In this document: piece by piece, positions 1 to 4,974 of the stretch | How positions within the stretch are numbered: the first letter of the stretch is position 1 | How the letters are laid out: each line of letters starts with the position of its first letter | NCBI GenBank assembly: GCA_027364665.1 | Contig: DAHXOW010000078.1 | Coordinates: 1-7,808 of the forward strand | Length of the DNA: 7,808 nucleotides | Direction of reading: 5' to 3' | From: a bacterium | GTDB lineage: Bacteria; Patescibacteriota; UBA1384; CAJBMM01 | The notes under the pieces: generated by a model | Databases searched by the model: none | Seen by the model: the letters and a program-made list of their open reading frames with translations, nothing else | What the model was told of the DNA's origin: nothing | Position numbers and translations under genes: made by a program

Positions 1-1
1 G

Positions 2-1972
2 CGGGAATTAAACGTATACGCTCCAAAAACCGAAAGCAAAATATATATTATGCGACACGGACAATCTCAGTCCAACATTGAACACTTTATTTCTTACTTA
101 CCGGATGGAAAAATTAATCACTTAACCGATGACGGAAAAAAAACGATTAACGAACTGAAAGATCATTTACGGAACTTGAAGATCGGACTGATTGTCTGTT
201 CCGATTTGCCGCGAGCTAAGGAAACAGCCGAGCTCGTTCAATCGATGACGGGGGCAAGTTTGATTTTGGATCCCGCGTTACGGGAAGTTGAATTTAGAGG
301 TCTAAACGATCATTCGATCGATGAATTTACCGGCTATCGCCACGATTCCTCGGTGGAGAAGTTGTCTTCCGTCAGGAAAAGGATGATGAATTGTCTGTTC
401 AAACATCGTCGCGATAATCTTGGACTAAATATTCTTTTTGTTTCGCATGCCGATCCGCTCTGGATACTAGCGGCCGGATTAGCCGGTTTGTCTGAGGCTG
501 AAACACTAAACAAGAAACAGTCTTATTACTTACAGACCTCCGAGTTAAGAGAGTTAAACATACCTAATTGGCCATATGACGACGATGGGCAAATTGATTT
601 GCATCGCCCATATATTGACGAAATTAAAATTAGTTGTCCGACATGTCACGAGTTGGCTAATCGTGTTAGCGAAGTCGCTGACGTCTGGTTGGATTCCGGT
701 TCGATGCCTTTTGCCCAATGGGGCAGAGAAGGTTTTAAAACTCATTATCCGGCCGACTATATTTCAGAAGCGATCGATCAGACTCGCGGTTGGTTTTATA
801 CTTTAATGGCTGTGGCTACTTTAATGAATCAACCGGCTCCTTATCGCAATGTTATTTGCCTGGGACACATTCTGGATGATCAGGGCAAAAAAATGAGTAA
901 GAGTAAGGGTAACATCATTGATCCCTGGTTAATGTTGAATAAATACGGTGCGGACGCTTTGCGTTTTTATTTTTATTCGGTCAATTCGCCTGGCGAATCA
1001 AGCTCATTTATTGAACGTGATTTGCAAACAGCCCAACGGAAAGCAATGCTTCTTTGGTGGAACGTTTACAGTTATTTTGTGACATATGCCAACCAGGCAG
1101 GATGGAGCCCCGATTCTATGGGTGATTCTTCGGTTGTTTTAGATCGTTGGGTTTCGGCCAGGATGGAACAGGCAATTTTATCGGTCACCAAAGGGCTGGA
1201 TGAATATGATTTACTCTCAGCATCTCGCAGCTTGACTGAGTTTATAGACGATCTGTCGACTTGGTATCTGAGACGCAGTCGGGACCGTTTTGCCGGCCAA
1301 TCCAAAGAAGCGTTTGCCACTTTATATTCAGTTTTAATTAATCTATCCAAAATAAGCGCTCCCTTTATGCCGTTTATTTCTGACGCAATTCACCGTAATT
1401 TGACTGGTCAAAGCGTCCATTTGGCAGACTGGCCGAAAGCCGGATCAGTCGATGAAACTTTGGTGGATGAAATGAAACAGGTGCGTCAGTTGGTCTCGTT
1501 CGGTTTGGACTCAAGGGCTAAGGCGGATATCAAAATCCGCCAGAAACTGGCCCGTGCGTATTTGTTGTCGAAAATAAATCTCGAGGCTTATAAAGAAATC
1601 ATTGCGGCCGAATTGAACGTTGGCGAAGTGGTGTTTGCTGATAAATTGCCGACTGGTAAGTCATTCATTTCATCTGGCGCGGTTTCCTTAGACATCAAAT
1701 TGACCAATGAGTTAATATTGGACGGTTTACAGAGAGAGTTAGTCCGTTACGTTCAAGATTGGCGAAAGAAACAAGCTTTAACGGTGGCAGATAAAATAAT
1801 CTTGCGCTGGCATAGCGATGATCCGAAAATTAACGAGTTGTTATCTGATCAGAGAACGGTTCATCAACTGACCGCTGCTACCAAATCAGATATTTATCAA
1901 TCGATAAAAGGACAATCACAAGAAATTGAGCTGAACGGACACAAAGTTAGAATTGAGTTAAAAATAGCTTAA
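2..1972 (+). CDS. ileS: Isoleucyl-tRNA synthetase with inserted histidine-phosphatase domain (5' partial)
   Basis: Class I synthetase that charges tRNA-Ile in the cytoplasm. The frame is open to the left edge, so the ATG at 50 is internal: the preceding codons read RELNVYAPKTESKIYI straight into MRHG. Counting that Met as 1, residues about -3 to 160 form a histidine-phosphatase fold (R2-H3-G4, R55, E79, H133). IleRS sequence then resumes: DLHRPYIDEI (183-192), a CPTC metal-ligand pair (C196, C199), SEAIDQTRGWFYTL (239-252), KMSKS (281-285), and an anticodon-binding domain from about 364 (LDRWVSARM, DDLSTWYLRRSRDRF). The style is that of the eukaryote-like (type 2) bacterial IleRS. The HIGH motif and CP1 editing domain must lie upstream of the window. 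No frameshift is seen and the KMSKS loop is intact, so charging activity is expected. The stop overlaps the rodA start. IleRS identity is very sure; the role of the insert is unknown. Confidence 0.96.
   Translation, partial: RELNVYAPKTESKIYIMRHGQSQSNIEHFISYLPDGKINHLTDDGKKTINELKDHLRNLKIGLIVCSDLPRAKETAELVQSMTGASLILDPALREVEFRGLNDHSIDEFTGYRHDSSVEKLSSVRKRMMNCLFKHRRDNLGLNILFVSHADPLWILAAGLAGLSEAETLNKKQSYYLQTSELRELNIPNWPYDDDGQIDLHRPYIDEIKISCPTCHELANRVSEVADVWLDSGSMPFAQWGREGFKTHYPADYISEAIDQTRGWFYTLMAVATLMNQPAPYRNVICLGHILDDQGKKMSKSKGNIIDPWLMLNKYGADALRFYFYSVNSPGESSSFIERDLQTAQRKAMLLWWNVYSYFVTYANQAGWSPDSMGDSSVVLDRWVSARMEQAILSVTKGLDEYDLLSASRSLTEFIDDLSTWYLRRSRDRFAGQSKEAFATLYSVLINLSKISAPFMPFISDAIHRNLTGQSVHLADWPKAGSVDETLVDEMKQVRQLVSFGLDSRAKADIKIRQKLARAYLLSKINLEAYKEIIAAELNVGEVVFADKLPTGKSFISSGAVSLDIKLTNELILDGLQRELVRYVQDWRKKQALTVADKIILRWHSDDPKINELLSDQRTVHQLTAATKSDIYQSIKGQSQEIELNGHKVRIELKIA
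38..532 (+). other. Histidine-phosphatase (phosphoglycerate mutase-like) domain inserted in IleRS
   Basis: A domain within the ileS reading frame. It starts with the typical first strand KIYIMRHGQSQSN, where RHG holds the phospho-accepting His. It continues with VCSDLPRAKETAE (second Arg), LREVEFRG (acid/base Glu) and ILFVSHADPLW (second catalytic His). All four catalytic positions of the family are present, so it looks enzymatically alive rather than decayed. It is about 165 residues, a short family member comparable to SixA/CobC-type proteins. It sits in the connective segment just before the DLHRPY element of the synthetase core. The substrate cannot be read from the sequence. Boundaries are approximate. 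Confidence 0.88.
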
Positions 1973-3105
1973 TGCTCAAATATTTTCGTAAATACGATTG
2001 GTGGCTTTTTCTTTTTCCCGCTTTGTTGTGGATAGCTAGTTTGACTGTTCTGTGGTCTTTAACTTATGCCAATCCTGATAAATCAGTGTCTTCTTTAGCC
2101 GTCACCCAGTTGATTTACGGTATTCTTGGTTTAATTCTGATGGTTGTCGTGTCACTGATTGATTATCGAGAGCTGAGGTCGTTGACTTTATGGATTGCAA
2201 TTATAACTCTTTTGCTATTGGTTGCTGTTGCTGTTGTCGGCAAGTCTTCGCTTGGGGCAACCAGATGGTTAGACTTGAAGGTGTTTCGTTTACAACCGTC
2301 TGAGATTGCCAAACTTGCTTTGGCAATAGTGCTGGCTGGATTTCTTGCTCCTAGGCTTGAACATCCTGATTGGCGTACTTTTATGGGAGCGATGCTGATT
2401 TTGGTACTGCCTTTGATTTTAGTTGTTAAACAACCAGATCTGGGAACTGGTATAATTTTGGCCGTTGAGACTATAGGAATGATTATGGCCTTGAGATTAA
2501 AATATAAACATTACGTAGTGATTATTGTGACTCTGGCTGTTATTGTGGGTGTGGGGACGCTTGCATTTTTGCAGGTCAGGCCGTTTAATCATTTATTAAA
2601 AAGTTATCAGAGAGGCCGAATAGAGGTTTTTCTCAACCCGAGAAGCGATCCGTTGGGCAAAGGATATAATGTTAATCAAGCGATTATTGCTATCGGCAAT
2701 GGAGGATTAACAGGGCGAGGACTAAATGCGGGCGCAGTTCGTTTGTCACAGTTGAATTTTTTACCCAACGCTTACTCTGATTTTATTTTTGCCGCGATGT
2801 CTGAGGCGGTCGGTTTTGTCGGTATGGTAATTTTGCTATTAATTTTTGGAGGTTTTCTATGGCGTATCCTAGTGGTTGCGGCAACCGCGAGAGACGCTTT
2901 TGGGGTGTTGATATCTTATGGCTTTTTTAGCATCATTATTTTTTCGATTTTGGTCAATGTCGGGATGAATTTGGGAGTAATGCCAGTGACCGGTATTCCG
3001 TTACCATTCGTTAGCGCTGGCGGGACCGCCCTGATTATGAATTTTGTGGGTGTTGGAATATTGCAGAGTGTGGAATCACATCACCGGGCGATTAATTTTG
3101 ACTGA
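1972..3105 (+). CDS. rodA: RodA, SEDS-family peptidoglycan glycosyltransferase
   Basis: Multi-pass inner-membrane enzyme that polymerises lipid II glycan strands for side-wall growth, normally paired with a class B PBP (not in this window). The 377 residues match the family length, with roughly ten hydrophobic segments (for example 11-31, 43-63, 72-91, 136-152, 158-174, 180-200, 271-300, 311-333, 345-366). Visible motifs are LQPSEIAK (107-114), KQPDLGTG (153-160), FLNPRSDPLGKGYNV (220-234), the SDFIFA element with the conserved Asp (D270), and GIPLPFVSAGG (341-351). KQPDLGTG and the YQRGRIEVFLNP stretch favour RodA over FtsW or SpoVE. The ATG overlaps the ileS stop by one base (TAATG) and has no strong Shine-Dalgarno sequence, suggesting coupled translation. 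Confidence 0.93.
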   Translation: MLKYFRKYDWWLFLFPALLWIASLTVLWSLTYANPDKSVSSLAVTQLIYGILGLILMVVVSLIDYRELRSLTLWIAIITLLLLVAVAVVGKSSLGATRWLDLKVFRLQPSEIAKLALAIVLAGFLAPRLEHPDWRTFMGAMLILVLPLILVVKQPDLGTGIILAVETIGMIMALRLKYKHYVVIIVTLAVIVGVGTLAFLQVRPFNHLLKSYQRGRIEVFLNPRSDPLGKGYNVNQAIIAIGNGGLTGRGLNAGAVRLSQLNFLPNAYSDFIFAAMSEAVGFVGMVILLLIFGGFLWRILVVAATARDAFGVLISYGFFSIIIFSILVNVGMNLGVMPVTGIPLPFVSAGGTALIMNFVGVGILQSVESHHRAINFD

Positions 3106-3152
3106 TCTTGGTCTATCATTTATTTGAGAGTTGATCAGGATAATTATTCGGC

Positions 3153-3181
3153 TTGACCGTAAGATCGAGTTATGTTATGGT
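3153..3181 (+). promoter_or_regulatory. Sigma70-type promoter for the rplU-secE-nusG-rplK cluster
   Basis: TTGACC at 3153-3158 (5 of 6 matches to the -35 consensus), a 17-base spacer, then TATGGT at 3176-3181 (4 of 6 to the -10). It lies in the only gap between rodA and rplU. Predicted transcription start is near 3188, giving a leader of about 30 bases before the rplU ATG at 3220. Seen by eye only. Confidence 0.6.
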
Positions 3182-3219
3182 AGACGGTGTTATTTGCATT
3201 TTTGAAGGTGGAGATTTTT

Positions 3220-3522
3220 ATGCAAGCAGTTATCGAGATTAGCGGTAAGCAGTATTTGGTTGAGAAGGGCAGCAAGCTTAAGGTTGCTAGTCAAAACAAA
3301 AAACTGGGCGATAAATTTGTTGTGTCAAATGTTTTAATGACAAGCGATCAATCAAAAATATCTTTTGATAAACCTGTTAAAATTAATGCGAAAGTTTTGG
3401 AAGATGGTTTGGATAAAAAGATCCGTGTTTTTAAACACCGCGCGAAAAAACGTTACCGACGCACGCAGGGTCATAGGCAGTCTTATACCATGTTGCAGAT
3501 AGAATCTATAGAGGCGGCATGA
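3220..3522 (+). CDS. rplU: 50S ribosomal protein L21
   Basis: Binds 23S rRNA in the large subunit. The protein begins MQAVIEISGKQYLVEKG, the L21 signature, and ends in a basic segment (FKHRAKKRYRRTQGHRQSYT) that matches the rRNA-binding tail of the family. At 100 residues it has the normal length. The frame is open back to a GTG at 3187, but ATG 3220 is chosen: it gives the family N-terminus, it is preceded by GGTGGAG at about 7 bases, and the predicted transcription start is at about 3188, on the GTG itself. The usual partner rpmA (L27) does not follow; secE does, with an ATGA overlap. Confidence 0.95.
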   Translation: MQAVIEISGKQYLVEKGSKLKVASQNKKLGDKFVVSNVLMTSDQSKISFDKPVKINAKVLEDGLDKKIRVFKHRAKKRYRRTQGHRQSYTMLQIESIEAA

Positions 3523-3707
3523 CAGTAGTCAATCAATATTTGAAAGAAGTCTATCAAGAGTTGCTTCGTGTAAGCTGGCCAGATTCAAAAACGATTGTTA
3601 GGCATAGTGCGGTTGTAGTATCGGCGATTATTGTTTTAACTGCTGTATTATCCGGGATAGATGCCTTGTTAACTTTTCTAATAAACCAATTCATTCTAAA
3701 AGGATGA
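3519..3707 (+). CDS. secE: SecE, preprotein translocase subunit
   Basis: Small essential subunit that clamps SecY in the membrane. The 62 residues are the short single-span form common outside enterobacteria. An amphipathic N-terminus carries the family motif (YLKEVYQELLRVSWPDSKTI, 7-26: the E-L-x-x-V-x-W-P pattern), followed by one transmembrane helix (about 31-57). The start overlaps the rplU stop (ATGA), with GAGG four bases upstream. The secE-nusG order is the classical one. Confidence 0.95.
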   Translation: MTVVNQYLKEVYQELLRVSWPDSKTIVRHSAVVVSAIIVLTAVLSGIDALLTFLINQFILKG

Positions 3708-3711
3708 TCCT

Positions 3712-4305
3712 ATGACCGAAGAAGTGATTGAGCAAATTGCTCCCGAAGAAGAAGTGTCTGTTTTTGATAACGCCGTTGATGATGGGCGACAATGGTATGT
3801 TATACATACTTATTCAGGATACGAAGATCAGGTTGCTGAGAATTTGAGACAACGTGTTCAATCAATGAAGGTTGGCGACAAAATTTTTGCGGTTATGGTG
3901 CCAAAAGAAAAACAGATAGAAATTAAAAACGGAAAAAGAAAAACCGTTGAAAATCGAATTTTTCCTGGCTATGTTATGGTTCAGATGGTGGTAACTGAAG
4001 ATAGCTGGTATGTTGTGCGAAATACGCCAAATGTTACCGGATTTATTGGTTTTGGTTCTCATCCCACTCCTATCTCAATGGAAGAGGTTGAGCGAATAAA
4101 AAAGCGAATGGGTATTGAAGAACCGAAATATCAAATCGATTTCCAGGATGGTGATTTGGTACGTATAGTTGATGGTGCATTGAAGGGTTTTGAGGCAAAG
4201 GTGCAGGAAGTTGATCAAAATAAAGGCAGAATTAAAGTATTGGTAAATATGTTCGGTCGGGAAACTCCTTTAGTTTTGGATTCCCTTCAGATTAAGAAAA
4301 TTTGA
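3712..4305 (+). CDS. nusG: Transcription termination/antitermination factor NusG
   Basis: Elongation factor that binds the RNA polymerase clamp and links it to Rho or to ribosomal protein S10. It has 197 residues: an acidic N-terminal leader (1-25), an NGN domain (about 26-125) with [21 protein letters not shown] (84-92) and [15 protein letters not shown] (99-113), then a KOW domain (about 143-197) with [17 protein letters not shown]. The start follows the secE stop by four bases, and its Shine-Dalgarno AAAGGA (3699-3704) lies inside the end of secE. Domains look complete, with no large insert between NGN and KOW. Confidence 0.96.
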   Translation: MTEEVIEQIAPEEEVSVFDNAVDDGRQWYVIHTYSGYEDQVAENLRQRVQSMKVGDKIFAVMVPKEKQIEIKNGKRKTVENRIFPGYVMVQMVVTEDSWYVVRNTPNVTGFIGFGSHPTPISMEEVERIKKRMGIEEPKYQIDFQDGDLVRIVDGALKGFEAKVQEVDQNKGRIKVLVNMFGRETPLVLDSLQIKKI

Positions 4306-4312
4306 GGTAATT

Positions 4313-4738
4313 ATGGCGAAGCCGATTAAACAAATTGTTAAAATTCAACTAGCTGCTGGTAAGGCGACACCGGCTCCTCCTGTCGGACCTGTTCTTGGTG
4401 GTACGGGGATTAACATGATGGATTTTCTGAATAAATTTAATGAACAGACAAAAGATCAAATGGGCACAATTATCCCAGTGGTTTTAACTATTTTTGAAGA
4501 CCGCTCCTTTTCCTTTGTTACTAAGCAACCGCCAGTTGCTGAATTGATTAAGGCTGAATTGAAACTCGATAAAGGCTCGGCTGCACCGCGTAAAACAAAA
4601 GTCGGAAAGCTATCTAAAGATCAGGCTAAAAAAATCGCTGAGCTTAAAATGGCTGATTTGTCGGCGGTTTCCGTCGAAGCCGCGATCAAAACGGTTGCCG
4701 GAACAGCCCGTTCAATGGGTATTGAAATAGAAAAGTGA
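4313..4738 (+). CDS. rplK: 50S ribosomal protein L11
   Basis: Forms the GTPase-associated centre with 23S rRNA and L10, where EF-Tu and EF-G act. The 141 residues are the standard length. The N-terminal domain has [21 protein letters not shown] (the conserved proline-rich segment, about 10-30) and [13 protein letters not shown] (62-74); the C-terminal rRNA-binding domain has [11 protein letters not shown] and [12 protein letters not shown] at the end. GAGGT (4304-4308) overlaps the nusG stop, five to six bases before the ATG. rplA (L1), the usual next gene, is absent: a non-coding gap and mfd follow. Confidence 0.97.
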   Translation: MAKPIKQIVKIQLAAGKATPAPPVGPVLGGTGINMMDFLNKFNEQTKDQMGTIIPVVLTIFEDRSFSFVTKQPPVAELIKAELKLDKGSAAPRKTKVGKLSKDQAKKIAELKMADLSAVSVEAAIKTVAGTARSMGIEIEK

Positions 4739-4763
4739 TCGTTACTGTTTTATAATTTTTTTT
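4734..4763 (+). terminator. Possible weak terminator after rplK
   Basis: A five-bp stem (AGTGA/TTACT, 4734-4738 with 4742-4746, one G-T pair) overlaps the rplK stop and is followed by a T-rich tract ending in eight T (4756-4763). The stem is short and AT-rich, so this is only a suggestion. No better plus-strand terminator is visible before mfd. Confidence 0.25.
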
Positions 4764-4774
4764 GATGAGTATGC

Positions 4775-4826
4775 AAAAGGCTCTAAAGTGACCAGCCGAG
4801 GGGGAACGGCTGATCACTCCAGAGCC
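4775..4826 (-). terminator. 20-bp terminator-like hairpin of the small RNA
   Basis: On the minus strand 4826-4807 pairs with 4798-4779 without interruption: 20 bp, three of them G-U, around the loop UUCCCCCU (4806-4799). Four U follow (4778-4775). The U run is short, so termination could be partial, or the hairpin could serve as a stable 3' end or functional stem-loop. On the plus strand the stem has three A-C mismatches and no T run follows. Confidence 0.65.
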
Positions 4827-4940
4827 ATGTGCGTGTTAACTCTTATGGCGAAAGCACTACCTACGTGGGGAAGCCAAAGGAGGGGCATAGCTTTCAACCA
4901 TCGTAGATAGTACTCTCGTCACATTGTTAACATCAACAAC
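4775..4940 (-). ncRNA. Putative small structured RNA, unknown family
   Basis: About 166 bases, minus strand, in the gap between rplK and mfd. It has its own consensus promoter (4946-4974) and a terminator-like hairpin (4779-4826). Minus-strand helices: UGUUAAC/GUUAACA (4932-4926 with 4840-4834), then UGUG/CAUA (4923-4920 with 4847-4844), an A-C mismatch, and a continuous 17-bp helix (4918-4902 with 4865-4849). The apical 36 bases can form AUGGU/GCUAU (4901-4897 with 4891-4887) and GCC/GGC with the octamer loop CCUCCUUU (4883-4876). Seven helix positions are G-U on this strand and would be A-C on the other; only one is the reverse. I could not match it to SRP RNA, RNase P RNA or tmRNA. A 6S-like RNA is possible, as it is a rod with internal loops, but no 6S hallmark is clear. 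Ends are estimates. Confidence 0.72.
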
Positions 4941-4945
4941 TCTGA

Positions 4946-4974
4946 ATTATATCATAGCGTGCCGATTATGTCAA
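4946..4974 (-). promoter_or_regulatory. Perfect consensus sigma70 promoter for the small RNA
   Basis: The minus strand reads TTGACA (4974-4969), a 17-base spacer, and TATAAT (4951-4946): 12 of 12 consensus bases at ideal spacing. Transcription would start near 4940 (G). The -35 box overlaps the beginning of mfd (GTG 4959 and ATG 4968 both lie in the promoter). No protein frame of note follows on the minus strand, so it fits a strongly expressed RNA gene. Confidence 0.78.

Noticed and set aside
50..52. ATG 50 as the start of the first gene
   Set aside because: The frame is open upstream to the window edge, and the preceding codons (KIYI) complete the first strand of the phosphatase domain; the Met is internal and no ribosome binding site precedes it.
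554..745. Minus-strand and other-frame ORFs overlapping ileS, nusG, mfd and topA (for example 554-745, 1072-1350, 3862-4062, 6719-6913, 7526-7738)
   Set aside because: Each lies opposite or across a clearly conserved gene, and none shows a recognisable domain or ribosome binding site.
1522..1541. Perfect 7-bp hairpin (GGCGGAT/ATCCGCC) inside ileS
   Set aside because: It encodes the conserved AKADIKIRQKL segment of the synthetase and has no T run, so it is most likely a by-product of coding sequence.
3102..3138. CTGATC/GATCAG inverted repeat after rodA as a terminator
   Set aside because: Only six bp pair cleanly around a 25-base loop, and no T run follows.
3187..3219. GTG 3187 as the rplU start, adding 11 residues
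   Set aside because: The extra residues do not fit the L21 N-terminus, the better ribosome binding site belongs to ATG 3220, and the predicted transcription start is about at the GTG.
3103..4738. UGA recoding, as in some CPR lineages
   Set aside because: UGA ends rodA, rplU, secE, nusG and rplK at the expected family C-termini, and no in-frame UGA is needed within any gene.
4876..4885. AAAGGAGGGG on the plus strand as a strong ribosome binding site for a small ORF
   Set aside because: No start codon lies at a usable distance and in-frame stops follow; it is better explained as the complement of the RNA loop CCUCCUUU.
4775..4940. SRP RNA, RNase P RNA or tmRNA in the rplK-mfd gap
   Set aside because: The SRP GGAA-loop motif with its AGCAG side, the RNase P conserved core segments, and the tRNA-like ends of tmRNA were all looked for on both strands and not seen. 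6S RNA could not be excluded, but no defining feature was recognised.
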